From assembly GCF_021560035.1 (NCBI RefSeq), contig NZ_CP074373.1, positions 926,001-990,000 on the forward strand: a stretch of DNA of 64,000 nt, in the 5' to 3' direction. A program made the translations under genes and the position numbers. The stretch's first letter is position 1; the number at the start of each line of letters is the position of its first letter. Shown one piece after another: positions 42,719-51,560 of this stretch. The notes below the pieces were generated by a model, which was not told the DNA's origin, ran no database searches, and saw only the letters and a list, made by a program, of their open reading frames with translations. The stretch is from Virgibacillus sp. NKC19-16. GTDB taxonomy: Bacteria > Bacillota > Bacilli > Bacillales > Amphibacillaceae.

Positions 42719-42932
42719 GAGAGAAACTCTGAAGAGCCATCAACCTATACACCTAGCTCTCTCCGGTTCACATAATGATACGTCGCAAAAACGAAACCAA
42801 CAGAATATTAGTAAGGTCATCTGCCTTAAAAATAATTCAGGATTTTTATTATTTTAGTTCCTGAAGCACAAGAAAGTTTAACGCAGGAAACGACTCACAC
42901 GCTCATCTTTCTCAAAAAAATCCCTAAACCAC

Positions 42933-42988
42933 TTGAAAGTCAAAGAAGGTCAGAGTATAATAATAATCAAAGGTCAAAGTTAGTCAGA
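42933..42988 (+). promoter_or_regulatory. clpE promoter P1 with two CtsR operators
   Basis: TTGAAA (42933-42938) and TATAAT (42956-42961) are 17 bp apart. CtsR heptad repeats AGTCAAAGAAGGTCAGA (42938-42954) fill the spacer, and GGTCAAAGTTAGTCAGA (42972-42988) follows downstream. CtsR binds RGTCAAA-N3-RGTCAAA and represses until heat or protein stress. Confidence 0.85.
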
Positions 42989-43036
42989 CCTTGAATGACC
43001 TATAGTTTAATGAATCTAAAACATGAAACAAACCAC

Positions 43037-43092
43037 TTGAAAGTCAAAGAAGGTCAAGTTATAATGTATTCATAAGGTCAAAGATAGTCAAA
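43037..43092 (+). promoter_or_regulatory. clpE promoter P2 with two CtsR operators
   Basis: A second copy of the same module exactly 104 bp downstream: TTGAAA (43037-43042), TATAAT (43060-43065), operators AGTCAAAGAAGGTCAAG (43042-43058) and GGTCAAAGATAGTCAAA (43076-43092). Confidence 0.88.
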
Positions 43093-43143
43093 GTCAAATT
43101 TGATATTAATAATTGATTATAAACCTTTAAGGAGGAATGGAAA

Positions 43144-45282
43144 ATGCAATGTCAACAATGTGGAGCAAATCCAGCTACCATTAATGTCGCAATGCAAATC
43201 AATAATGAAAAAGTAAACATGCATGTATGTAATGAATGTTTCCGTGAAATTCAAAGCGAATTGATGAATTCAAATAACTTTTTCTCAGATTCATCGTTTA
43301 ATGGAAATGCTAATGATGCATTTTCTAATAACTTTGCACAAGGAAATGGTCCAAATAAAATGGGAACAAAAACAAGACAAAAACAAGAAAATAATGGTTT
43401 ACTTGACCAACTAGCAAAAAATGTAACAGACGATGCGAAAAGAGGTCAGATTGATCCAATCATAGGTCGAGATAATGAAGTGAAACAGGTTGTTGAGACA
43501 CTGAATAGAAGAAATAAAAATAACCCTGTCCTTATTGGGGAACCTGGTGTTGGGAAAACAGCCATTGCTGAAGGACTTGCACTAAATATTACAGAAGGAA
43601 ATGTTTCATCCAAATTAATGAATAAACAAGTGTATCTATTGGATGTAGCATCATTAGTAGCAAACACTAGCATGCGCGGTCAATTTGAAGAACGTATGAA
43701 ACAATTAATTCAGGAATTACAATCCCGTGAGGATGTTATCCTATTCGTGGATGAAATTCATTTACTTGTCGGTGCCGGAACTGCAGAAAGCTCCCAAATG
43801 GATGCGGGAAATATTCTAAAACCGGCGTTAGCTCGTGGTGACTTGCAGTTAATTGGTGCAACAACATTAAAAGAGTACCGCCAAATTGAAAAAGACGCAG
43901 CACTGGAACGTCGCTTGCAGCCAATTATGGTAAAAGAATCATCACCTGATGAAGCGGTGCAAATTCTAAATGGTATAAAAGATCGGTATGAGAAATTCCA
44001 TGAAGTCCGTTATTCTGATGAAGCTATTCAAGCTTTCGTAACACTATCCGGTCGCTATATACAGGATCGATTTCTACCGGATAAAGCGATTGATTTAATG
44101 GACCAGGTTGGATCTCGTTTGAATCTAAAAAACGCAGAGAAAGATTCGAATTCCCTAAATAACCGTCTTAACGAAATCATTGCAGAGAAAGAGCAAGCAG
44201 CTGAGAAAGAAGACTATGAACGTGCAGCACACTTACGCTATCAAGAAATTCAACTGCAAAAGCAATTGGACAAAGCAAAAGATGAAGAGACTGTCATTGA
44301 TGTAGATGTTTCTGACATTCAATTGATCGTCGAAGAAAAAACAGGTATTCCTGTTACAAAATTACAAGCAGATGAACAGGAAAAAATGAAAGATCTTGGT
44401 AAAAACCTTGAAGCAAAAGTAATCGGACAAAGCCAGGCAGTTGAAAAAGTTGCCAAAGCAATTCGCCGCAGCCGTGCAGGCCTCAAATCAAAATACCGTC
44501 CAATCGGTTCATTCCTATTTGTAGGGCCAACCGGTGTTGGTAAAACAGAACTAACAAAAGCACTTGCTGAAGAGCTATTTGGATCCCGTGAATCGATGAC
44601 TCGTCTTGATATGAGTGAATATATGGAAAAACACGCGGTTTCCAAAATTATAGGGTCACCTCCCGGCTATGTTGGCCATGAAGAAGCTGGACAGTTAACC
44701 GAGCGTGTACGTCATAATCCGTATTCAATTATTCTGCTTGATGAAATCGAAAAAGCGCATCCGGACGTACAAAACATGTTCCTGCAAATTATGGAAGATG
44801 GGCATCTAACTGATTCCCAAGGTCGCCAAGTGAGCTTTAAGGAAACAGTTATCATCATGACAAGTAACGCAGGAACCGGTGAAAAACAGGTCAATGTAGG
44901 CTTTAACAGAGATGCACATGAAGCTGTATCTACACTAGAAAATTTAAGTAACTATTTTAAACCTGAATTCTTGAACCGTTTCGATGCGATCATCAATTTC
45001 AATGAACTATCTGAAGATAACTTAATGGTAATTGTGGATCTAATGCTTGATGAATTGCAAAAAACAATTGAGGAAAATGATATTTCAATTACCATCACAG
45101 ATGAAGCAAAACAAGAATTAGTACGACTAGGCTATGATAGGCGCTTTGGTGCAAGACCTTTACGCAGAGTTATTCAAGATAAAATTGAAGATCAGCTAAC
45201 AGACTTCATTTTAGAAGAAGAATCTGTAGAAAATGTTAAAATCGATGTTGAAGATGAGGAAATTGTAGTTAAAAATGCATAA
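43144..45282 (+). CDS. clpE: ATP-dependent Clp protease ATPase ClpE
   Basis: ClpE is a Hsp100 unfoldase that feeds substrates to ClpP and helps clear aggregates after heat shock. The 712-residue product has the diagnostic N-terminal zinc finger (Cys3, Cys6, Cys29, Cys32), then a first AAA+ domain ([19 protein letters not shown]), a UVR-like coiled insert ([19 protein letters not shown]) and a second AAA+ domain ([28 protein letters not shown]). The ClpP-docking loop follows (VGFN region). GGAGG precedes the ATG. Two CtsR-controlled promoters lie upstream. No mcsA/mcsB or ctsR genes are in the window. Confidence 0.97.
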   Translation: MQCQQCGANPATINVAMQINNEKVNMHVCNECFREIQSELMNSNNFFSDSSFNGNANDAFSNNFAQGNGPNKMGTKTRQKQENNGLLDQLAKNVTDDAKRGQIDPIIGRDNEVKQVVETLNRRNKNNPVLIGEPGVGKTAIAEGLALNITEGNVSSKLMNKQVYLLDVASLVANTSMRGQFEERMKQLIQELQSREDVILFVDEIHLLVGAGTAESSQMDAGNILKPALARGDLQLIGATTLKEYRQIEKDAALERRLQPIMVKESSPDEAVQILNGIKDRYEKFHEVRYSDEAIQAFVTLSGRYIQDRFLPDKAIDLMDQVGSRLNLKNAEKDSNSLNNRLNEIIAEKEQAAEKEDYERAAHLRYQEIQLQKQLDKAKDEETVIDVDVSDIQLIVEEKTGIPVTKLQADEQEKMKDLGKNLEAKVIGQSQAVEKVAKAIRRSRAGLKSKYRPIGSFLFVGPTGVGKTELTKALAEELFGSRESMTRLDMSEYMEKHAVSKIIGSPPGYVGHEEAGQLTERVRHNPYSIILLDEIEKAHPDVQNMFLQIMEDGHLTDSQGRQVSFKETVIIMTSNAGTGEKQVNVGFNRDAHEAVSTLENLSNYFKPEFLNRFDAIINFNELSEDNLMVIVDLMLDELQKTIEENDISITITDEAKQELVRLGYDRRFGARPLRRVIQDKIEDQLTDFILEEESVENVKIDVEDEEIVVKNA

Positions 45283-45298
45283 GAACCATGATCATAGG

Positions 45299-45328
45299 AA
45301 ACCCGTTGCCTTTGTGCAGCGGGTTTTT
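45299..45328 (+). terminator. Terminator after clpE
   Basis: AAACCCGTTGC pairs with GCAGCGGGTTT, followed by TTTG. Confidence 0.85.
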
Positions 45329-45418
45329 GTATTATCACAGAAATTTTCAACCCACCAATAAATATTAATCAAGATCCGTGTAAAAACTAACAGCATCATT
45401 TTATAAAGGATGTTTTCC

Positions 45419-46294
45419 ATGCGCAGCAGTAAGTTTTTACTCGGTTTTATAATGCTCATTTCCATTCTTACCATGCAACCGGCACTAATTCATAGTGAAT
45501 CGCAACAGGATATGCAAGTTCATTTCATTGATGTCGGCCAGGGCGACAGTATGCTCATTCAAACACCCACAGGTAAAACAATCCTTATTGATGGTGGACC
45601 GCCCGATTCCGGAAAAAAGGTTGTATCCTACCTGGAAGATAAGCAAATTGATGAAATTGATCTTCTCATTGCTACACATCCTGATATTGACCATATTGGC
45701 GGTCTCCCTTATGTGATGGAACATATCGAAATTGATCAAATACTCGATTCAGGAAAACTGCATTCCACGAAAACTTATGCCAAATATGTAAACCAGATTC
45801 GAAAACAAGATATCCCAATAAAAATAGCGGAGAAAAATGAACTCATAAAGGTTGATCCGTTGTTAAAAATTCGCGTTTTAAACAGTTACGAGAAGACGAA
45901 GAACAATAATCAATCATCCATCGTATTAAAAATAACGTATGACGCGATTGACTTCTTGCTGATGAGTGATGTGGAGAAAGAACAGGAAAAAGAACTAATG
46001 GAGAACAAAAAGCTTCAAGCTGAAATTATTAAAGTTGCCCACCATGGATCAAATACAAGTAGTTCATTGGAGTTTCTGCAGGAAGTAAATCCACAAATTG
46101 CAATCCTTACGTACAGTGTGGAAAATGATTATGGCCATCCAGTCGATCGGGTTATAGAAAATTTACATCGAATTAACTCGACTATTTATTCAACAGCAAC
46201 GTTTGGAGACATTGTGCTTCGAACAGATGGGGATAGCTATCTTGTGATACCGGATGACAACCCACTTCGTAATTTGGAGAAAACAGCAAGTTAA
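45419..46294 (+). CDS. Exported ComEC-type metallo-beta-lactamase-fold hydrolase
   Basis: The 291-residue product starts with a signal peptide (FLLGFIMLISILTMQPALIHS) and then has the metallo-beta-lactamase fold found at the C-terminus of the competence protein ComEC: HFIDVGQGDSMLIQTP, IDGGPP, THPDIDHIGG (metal ligands; the first loop has D in place of the usual H), VAHHGSNTSS and YGHPVDRV. It lacks the ComEC membrane domain, so it is a free extracellular enzyme, possibly a phosphodiesterase or nuclease. I chose the ATG at 45419, eight bases after AAAGGA. Stands alone. Confidence 0.85.
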   Translation: MRSSKFLLGFIMLISILTMQPALIHSESQQDMQVHFIDVGQGDSMLIQTPTGKTILIDGGPPDSGKKVVSYLEDKQIDEIDLLIATHPDIDHIGGLPYVMEHIEIDQILDSGKLHSTKTYAKYVNQIRKQDIPIKIAEKNELIKVDPLLKIRVLNSYEKTKNNNQSSIVLKITYDAIDFLLMSDVEKEQEKELMENKKLQAEIIKVAHHGSNTSSSLEFLQEVNPQIAILTYSVENDYGHPVDRVIENLHRINSTIYSTATFGDIVLRTDGDSYLVIPDDNPLRNLEKTAS

Positions 46295-46367
46295 TACTGT
46301 ACAATATGAAATCAAAGTGATGTCATAATAATATGAAAATCACTTTAATTGGGGAAGGTGTGTTGAC

Positions 46368-47217
46368 ATGATTCAAGAGAGGAATGCTTGGATGATGAAT
46401 GGGTTTTTAGGAATTTTATTGATTGCATTTCTTTTAGTTGGGACGGTGTTTAGTTTTGTTGAACAACAATTTGTATTGGGCGGGATTTGCTTAGTTTTGG
46501 CCATCACTCTAGGTAGCGGGATTACGCTTGTTCAGCCAAATCAATCAGTTGTTGTTATTTTTCTTGGAAAGTACATGGGAACGATCCGCCGGGAAGGAAT
46601 TGTAGTCACAGTTCCATTGTCAGTAAGACGAACGATTTCGCTTCGTGTGCGAAATTTTAACAGTAGTCGTCTAGAAGGTAAACGATATCAACGGGAATCC
46701 AATTGAGATCGCTGCGGTTGTTGTATATAAGGTGGTTGACGCAGCTAAGGCTGTTTTTGATGTGGATAAATACGAGCAATTCGTTGGGATTCAAAGTGAA
46801 ACAGCAATCCGCGCTGTTGCTACAAAATACCCGTATGATACATTTGAGCATGTGGAACTCACCCTCCGCGGGAATGCACAAGAGATTTCAAATGAATTAA
46901 CTTCTGAGTTACAAGAACGCCTAACAGTGGCAGGTGTCGAAATTATTGAGGCACGGTTAACCCATCTTGCCTACTCGACAGAAATTGCTCAAGCAATGCT
47001 TCAACGTCAACAAGCCAGTGCGATTATCGCAGCAAGAAAAGAAATCGTTGAAGGTGCAGTCGGCATGGTTCAGGATGCAATTTCGCGAATGGAAAAAGAT
47101 GGGTTAGTCGAGTTGGATGACGAACGCCGGGCTTCCATGACAAATAATTTACTTGTCTCTATCGTCGCTGACAGTGGAGCACAGCCCGTCGTGAACACTG
47201 GATCATTATATCAGTAA
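46368..47217 (+). pseudogene. SPFH-domain membrane protein, frameshifted
   Basis: Two frames encode one SPFH (stomatin/prohibitin/flotillin) protein of about 283 residues. The first frame gives two membrane segments (residues about 14-33 and 35-52) and the start of the SPFH domain (LVQPNQSVVVIFLGKYMGTIRREG). It then runs off after RNFNSSRLE. The second frame continues [23 protein letters not shown] and the rest of the SPFH domain to [22 protein letters not shown]. The break is at 46677-46678, where removing one G gives an unbroken frame. The start has GGGGAAGG upstream. The gene is followed by a ribbon-helix-helix protein. Either a real mutation or a read error. Confidence 0.88.
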
Positions 47218-47229
47218 AAGAGGGTTTTT

Positions 47230-47427
47230 ATGGCGAAGAAAAAGAATTTTCCATTGCGAATTGACCCGAAACTATATAACGCCTTGCAAGCCTGGGCAAA
47301 GGATGAATTTCGCAGCGTTAACAGCCATGTGGAATTTTTACTAAAGGAATCAGTAAAAAAAGCAGGAAGACTGCCAAAAAATGAAGATAAGAAAATAGAA
47401 GAAGATGAAGGTTCTGCAGATAAATAG
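47230..47427 (+). CDS. Arc-type ribbon-helix-helix small protein
   Basis: A 65-residue protein with the Arc/MetJ-like pattern KNFPLRIDPKLYNALQAWAKDEFRSVNSHVEFLLKESV: one beta strand for DNA contact and two helices, then an acidic tail. It begins 12 bases after the SPFH gene with AGAGGG upstream, so the two form one unit. Such pairs are seen in other Bacilli. It may regulate its own operon or work with the SPFH protein; this is unknown. Confidence 0.85.
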   Translation: MAKKKNFPLRIDPKLYNALQAWAKDEFRSVNSHVEFLLKESVKKAGRLPKNEDKKIEEDEGSADK

Positions 47428-47443
47428 TGCAGAGCCTTTTTTT
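47410..47443 (+). terminator. Terminator overlapping the end of the ribbon-helix-helix gene
   Basis: GGTTCTGCA pairs with TGCAGAGCC, followed by seven T. The left arm is inside the last codons. Confidence 0.8.
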
Positions 47444-47490
47444 CAGAAACATTGACAAAATTATATAGTAATTGCAAAGATGAGATAAAA

Positions 47491-47526
47491 AAGCTGATGC
47501 CTCATCAAGCATAGAGGAGGCTCCAT
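47491..47526 (-). terminator. Possible terminator of the yxlEFG-like operon
   Basis: Read on the minus strand, GCCTC pairs with GAGGC around a 13-base loop and ATCAGCTTTTTT follows. The stem is short. Confidence 0.4.
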
Positions 47527-47531
47527 CCTTT

Positions 47532-48308
47532 TTAATTTGCCAACTCTTTATTCTTAAACGCAAAAATAGAAGCAACTAACAGGATAATTGTAATGGCTAT
47601 TGTTACAAACCCAGTCGCAACCAAGTCTGATGAAAGACTCCCAGTAATCAGCATTTCATGAATATGACTTGATAAATTGTTTGGGCTCCATGTAAGTATA
47701 TGTCCAAATACTTGTGTAATGATACTCATCACTATGATCGTAATGATGGTCAGGGAAGCTACTAGACCGGGCGTTTTACATAATGTATTATAAAATACTG
47801 AAAGTGTCACAACAAGCGTAAGCCATAGTCCGTAGAAAAAGACAATTTGCAGGAGTTCCACGAAGGACAATTCACCGAATAAAATATTGGTGTAATACCA
47901 GCTTGCCAGCATTCCTAAAAATAATGATCCCCATACAAGCAGAAGCAGCGCTGCCCATTTTGCGGTAACATAATTGCGATAAGAAACCGGTTTTACTAAT
48001 ATAAGCTCAGAGACTCCGCTTTTGCGCTCACCCGCTATTATTCCCATTGACATGAGGACAATAACCAAAACACCCAAACTGCTTATCTGTCCCAGGCTCA
48101 TCATCACAACGTCAGCTGGGGCAAATTCAGGCAAGTCAATAGAAGCGCCATCAGGCATTCCGCCAACTGATTCAATAATCTGCGGCAAATAATAATTGGA
48201 TATTGGATCGATAATTGCAAGTAAAATAATGACTAGAGGAACCCATATCCATTTCATATTTCGCCAATTCTCCAGCATTTCTTTTTTTAAAATCGTTGAC
48301 CATTGCAT
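47532..48308 (-). CDS. ABC-2 type permease (YxlG-like)
   Basis: The 258-residue product has about six membrane segments and the ABC-2 plan, with AGERKSGVSELILVKPVSYRNYVTAKW as the conserved cytoplasmic stretch. It is the membrane half of the exporter whose ATPase is encoded just upstream, overlapping by one base (TAATG). Together with the small PLDc_N-type protein it matches the yxlE-yxlF-yxlG set of B. subtilis, where it belongs to the sigY operon. Confidence 0.85.
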   Translation of the reverse strand: MQWSTILKKEMLENWRNMKWIWVPLVIILLAIIDPISNYYLPQIIESVGGMPDGASIDLPEFAPADVVMMSLGQISSLGVLVIVLMSMGIIAGERKSGVSELILVKPVSYRNYVTAKWAALLLLVWGSLFLGMLASWYYTNILFGELSFVELLQIVFFYGLWLTLVVTLSVFYNTLCKTPGLVASLTIITIIVMSIITQVFGHILTWSPNNLSSHIHEMLITGSLSSDLVATGFVTIAITIILLVASIFAFKNKELAN

Positions 48309-49216
48309 TAGTTATTCACCACTTTCATGAACATGTCTTCAAGGGAGGCACGGTTTAGTGTAAAACTTGTTAACGGCCAATTCCTGTGCGATGCCGCTCT
48401 GAGGATTTCCTGTCTTGCTTTCATAATATCATTGCTGGTAATATGTAATATATTTCGGTCGATATAACTGTTCGTAATAGCTGAAAGCTGATCAATCTGG
48501 GCCTTGTATTTTTCAATATCATCCTGAAATTCGAGCTCGATTTTAGCTGTTTGGTATTTTTGGCGTAATTCATTCATGGGACCTGATTCAACAATTTGCC
48601 CTTGATGCAAAAGCAGTAGTTCATCACTAACCTTGTCAGCATCACTTAATATATGGGTAGAAAAGAGAATACTCATTTCTTCCTTTAATTTCTCCATCAT
48701 GGTCAGAACTTCGCGTCGCCCGATAGGGTCTAATGACGAAACAGGTTCATCTAGTATCAATAGTTCCGGTTTGTGAATGAGCGCCTGCGCGATACCAAGA
48801 CGTTGTTTCATGCCACCGGAATAGTTGCCGATTCGTTTATCTTTTGAATCGGAAATTCCTACTTTGTCAAGCAACTCTTTTGCACGATTATTGGCTTCTG
48901 TTTTTGTTAAAAAAGCAAGCTGGGCAGAGTAGACTAAAAATTCTTTGCCGGTCATCCATGAATAAAAGACAGGGTGTTGCGGTAAATAGCCTATATATTT
49001 ACGGATGTCATCATCTGTCTTCATACTGGCAAATTGAACAGAACCAGCAGTTGGTTTTAAAAGACCAGCTAATGTTCGTAATATTGTTGTTTTCCCAGCA
49101 CCATTGGGGCCGATTAGTGCTATACATTTCCGGGGATCGAAAGCAAAGCTTACATTATTTACTGCTGGTTTACTGTCATATTTTTTTGAGAGGTTACTAA
49201 CTTTCAATAAAGTCAT
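48308..49216 (-). CDS. ABC transporter ATPase (YxlF-like)
   Basis: The 302-residue product has Walker A GPNGAGKTT near 37-45, signature NYSGGMKQRLGIAQALI and Walker B LLILDEPVSSLDP, plus a C-terminal extension common in ABC-2 exporters. It overlaps both neighbours by one base, so the three genes are tightly coupled. Likely partner of the following permease; what is exported is unknown. In B. subtilis, YxlF and relatives are tied to SigY regulation. Confidence 0.93.
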   Translation of the reverse strand: MTLLKVSNLSKKYDSKPAVNNVSFAFDPRKCIALIGPNGAGKTTILRTLAGLLKPTAGSVQFASMKTDDDIRKYIGYLPQHPVFYSWMTGKEFLVYSAQLAFLTKTEANNRAKELLDKVGISDSKDKRIGNYSGGMKQRLGIAQALIHKPELLILDEPVSSLDPIGRREVLTMMEKLKEEMSILFSTHILSDADKVSDELLLLHQGQIVESGPMNELRQKYQTAKIELEFQDDIEKYKAQIDQLSAITNSYIDRNILHITSNDIMKARQEILRAASHRNWPLTSFTLNRASLEDMFMKVVNN

Positions 49217-49419
49217 TAATCCTTACTCCTTCCAAAAATAAAATATAAAACAGGGCCTATAATATTTAGAAAAACAATAATAATGAACCACATCCATTTA
49301 GGCCCATTAGTATTATCTGCCCTCGCCCAATCAATTAGGGCAACAATTAGCAATATCCCTTGAATAACGAGAAGCGGAGCAATAACCGCCCAATTAATTT
49401 CATTCAAAATTTCTTGCAT
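49216..49419 (-). CDS. PLDc_N-domain small membrane protein (YxlE-like)
   Basis: A 67-residue protein with two hydrophobic segments (VIAPLLVIQGILLIVALIDW and MWFIIIVFLNIIGPVLYFIFG) joined by the polar ARADNTNGPK. This is the PLDc_N motif (GPKWMW...IGPVLYFIFGR) seen in YxlE and in Sdp immunity-like proteins. I chose the ATG at 49419 with GGAGTG upstream. First gene of the yxlEFG-like operon. Confidence 0.85.
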   Translation of the reverse strand: MQEILNEINWAVIAPLLVIQGILLIVALIDWARADNTNGPKWMWFIIIVFLNIIGPVLYFIFGRSKD

Positions 49420-49488
49420 ATAGCACACTCCAATCCAGATCGATAATCTTTATACGAATGAAGGGCTAAAAAGGTTTTGTATAAATAG

Positions 49489-49517
49489 AAAAAAATCGAG
49501 AATGCACTCGATTTTTT
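49489..49517 (-). terminator. Terminator between the XRE regulator and the ABC operon
   Basis: AAAAATCGAG pairs with CTCGATTTTT; A and T runs on both sides make it work in either direction. It follows the stop codon of the regulator. Confidence 0.75.
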
Positions 49518-49933
49518 CATATCTTTTCATATTGATCTATTATTCCTGCAAATATAGTATGTAATGATAATTGCTTTCTGATGGGTAGATTTTTCAGGCG
49601 ATAAATTTGGTCTTTGAAATTCGGGTGTGTCATTATGTATTCGATGAGATCGACTACTTCTTCATCAAATGGCTTTGATTTTGAACTGTAGATTTGCTTG
49701 AAATCCTTCAAGAGGTCATCTCGGTAGGAATGATTTCCTACGAGCTGATCCAGCGTTATACGAAAGACATTACTTAATTTCATTAATGATGAAATGTCTG
49801 GAGTAGTGGAATAGTTTTCCCATTTGGCAATGACCGAGCGGGACACCATCAGTTTTTCGGCAAGTTCCATTTGTGTCCATTCCTGCCGATCCCGGAAGAA
49901 TCTTATATTATGCGCAATTTGTTCCAAACTCAT
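49517..49933 (-). CDS. XRE-type helix-turn-helix regulator
   Basis: The 138-residue product has an N-terminal helix-turn-helix of the Cro/XRE type (residues about 6-60: IAHNIRFFRDRQEWTQMELAEKLMVSRSVIAKWEN, then DISSLMKLSNVFRITLDQLVG) and a C-terminal part without a known fold. It lies just upstream of the yxlEFG-like operon, in the same direction but behind a terminator, and may control it. The ATG at 49933 is preferred; GTG at 49942 is also possible. Confidence 0.85.
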   Translation of the reverse strand: MSLEQIAHNIRFFRDRQEWTQMELAEKLMVSRSVIAKWENYSTTPDISSLMKLSNVFRITLDQLVGNHSYRDDLLKDFKQIYSSKSKPFDEEVVDLIEYIMTHPNFKDQIYRLKNLPIRKQLSLHTIFAGIIDQYEKI

Positions 49934-50068
49934 CCTTATCACACTCTAACATCTAGATTTACATTTAATCCTACCATGATTTCATGAACTAAAAGGGTGA
50001 ATGTTTGTTCTTATATGTAACATATAGTAGAATGTTCCTATTAAGAACAAATGTGTGGAGGGATTTTA

Positions 50069-50371
50069 ATGGTCAGCTGTCTAATTTTGTATCATTCTAC
50101 AATCACAAGCTTGACAAAATGCAAAATACTCCGAGCTATGTTTCACGAAGAAGAATTTGAAATAAATGTTATTGGAGAGAACACAGTCATCATATTTCTA
50201 TGGAATTTAGATAAAGAGAAGGTTTGGCAAGCAGTTGTTAATTTTGAAACAACCAATATGAAAATTGGTTATGGTTTTGGGGATCGGAAAAATGATGCGA
50301 TAAAAGAAGCAGAAGCAGTTTTAGAGGAATGGATTTTTACGGAGAAGGCTGGAGAAAGTCTATCCACATAG
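50069..50371 (+). CDS. Hypothetical protein, 100 residues
   Basis: I do not recognise this protein. It has no membrane segments or signal peptide; it begins with a moderately hydrophobic stretch and has a middle beta-like region (NVIGENTVIIFLWNLD, then VWQAVVNFET) and a helical acidic end (KNDAIKEAEAVLEEWIF). The ATG at 50069 is six bases after GGAGGG, a clear ribosome binding site. It is transcribed away from the XRE regulator gene, and a DnaA-box cluster begins at its end. Confidence 0.65.
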   Translation: MVSCLILYHSTITSLTKCKILRAMFHEEEFEINVIGENTVIIFLWNLDKEKVWQAVVNFETTNMKIGYGFGDRKNDAIKEAEAVLEEWIFTEKAGESLST

Positions 50372-50530
50372 TTATGAACAGGCAAATTGCGATGATAAAG
50401 CAAATGCATTGGATTATCCACGATATACACAACGTGCTAGGAACTTATTAACAACTACATGTGAATAACGTCCTACCTTTATAAAGACTTTGATTGGAGT
50501 TATTAACGCCCTGTTGATATATGTGGATAA
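50360..50530. promoter_or_regulatory. Cluster of six DnaA-box-like sites
   Basis: Against TTATNCACA: CTATCCACA (50360, one mismatch), TTATGAACA (50372, one), TTATCCACG (50414, one), TTATTAACA (50445, one), TTATTCACA on the minus strand (50460-50468, perfect) and TTATCCACA on the minus strand (50522-50530, perfect). Six sites in 171 bp between two convergent genes. No dnaA, dnaN or other origin genes are near, so it resembles the DnaA-titrating clusters of B. subtilis, not oriC. Confidence 0.6.
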
Positions 50531-50568
50531 TCTAAAACACGGTTTGTTTTTCCTTATGGCAGTGGGGT

Positions 50569-51456
50569 TTAGGGCTTGATCTCCTTTAGTGCTTCTTTTA
50601 AATATGGATAAGAAAATTGGAATCCTTGATCAAGCGCTCTTTTTGGTAAAACATATTGCCCCTTCGCGATTAATAGGCTCATCTCGCCTATTCCCAGACG
50701 AACTAGTGGGGCAGGAATTGGAAGCCAATACGAGCGCTTTAGCACATTGGCCAGTATTTTTGTAAAGTCTTTATTTCGTTTCGGATTTGGCGTGGCAACA
50801 TTAATAGGACCTATCATATCCTTGTTAAATAAGCAATATTGAAGCAATTTCACAACATCCTCTATGTGAACCCATGTTAACCATTGCTCCCCATTTCCTA
50901 TTTTTCCACCGACGAACATTTTCACTGGAAGGCTCATGTACTTGAGTGCGCCTTCTTCTCCTAAAATAACGCCAAACCTCGTATAAACCGTTCGAATACC
51001 CATTTCTTCTGCTTGTTTTGCTACGTTTTCCCATTCAGTAGTAACCTTGGCTAAAAAGTCACCCCCTGGCTTAGAGGTTTCTTCTGTGAAAATTAGATCC
51101 TCAGATGTACCATAGAAACCGACAGCTGATCCACTAATGAAGACTTCAGGCTTTTGATCTAGTTTTTTCATGATGTCGATGACTTTCTGTGTTATATCTA
51201 TTCTACTGTTTAAGATCGATTCTTTTTTCTTTTCGGACCAATAGCCGAAAAGCGATTCACCAGCAAGGTTAATAACAGCATGAATCACAGGTAGTTGTTC
51301 GACTGGATAATCATAGCTTATGAAAGTTGATTTCGCGCTATCCGTGTATTTTTCAGGAGATCTTGTGAGTATGTAGGTATGGTGGCCTTTCTCATGTAAT
51401 GCTTTGGTCAGATTTTCACCGACAAACCCAGTCCCGCCAGTTATTAATATATTCAA
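50569..51456 (-). CDS. yfhF: TIGR01777 family NAD-dependent epimerase-like protein (YfhF)
   Basis: The 295-residue protein belongs to the extended short-chain dehydrogenase group related to SulA-like cell-division protein families (TIGR01777). The N-terminal NAD(P) motif is ITGGTGFVGENL; INLAGESLFG, SGSAVGFYG and the C-terminal DUF1731-like stretch ANVLKRSYWLPIPAPLVRLGIGEMSLL are characteristic. The physiological role is not known. It is transcribed divergently from recX, as yfhF and recX neighbour each other in B. subtilis. Confidence 0.9.
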   Translation of the reverse strand: MNILITGGTGFVGENLTKALHEKGHHTYILTRSPEKYTDSAKSTFISYDYPVEQLPVIHAVINLAGESLFGYWSEKKKESILNSRIDITQKVIDIMKKLDQKPEVFISGSAVGFYGTSEDLIFTEETSKPGGDFLAKVTTEWENVAKQAEEMGIRTVYTRFGVILGEEGALKYMSLPVKMFVGGKIGNGEQWLTWVHIEDVVKLLQYCLFNKDMIGPINVATPNPKRNKDFTKILANVLKRSYWLPIPAPLVRLGIGEMSLLIAKGQYVLPKRALDQGFQFSYPYLKEALKEIKP

Positions 51457-51560
51457 TGGATAACCCTCCCTTATAAATTAGTATATGCAGTTCTAACGAT
51501 TTTTAAGGTGATGTCCGTACAAATTTTTCATGTTATTATTAGGAAAAGGGGTGAGAAACA

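Noticed and set aside
42561-42857. 98-codon plus-strand frame over array C (RGT heptads)
   Set aside because: It starts inside the preceding terminator, lacks a ribosome binding site and is explained by the 21-bp repeat.
42586-43092. CRISPR array
   Set aside because: The cores are only 7 bases, the period is 21 bp and no cas genes are present.
50360-50530. Chromosomal or plasmid replication origin
   Set aside because: No dnaA, dnaN, rep or AT-rich unwinding region accompanies the DnaA-like boxes.
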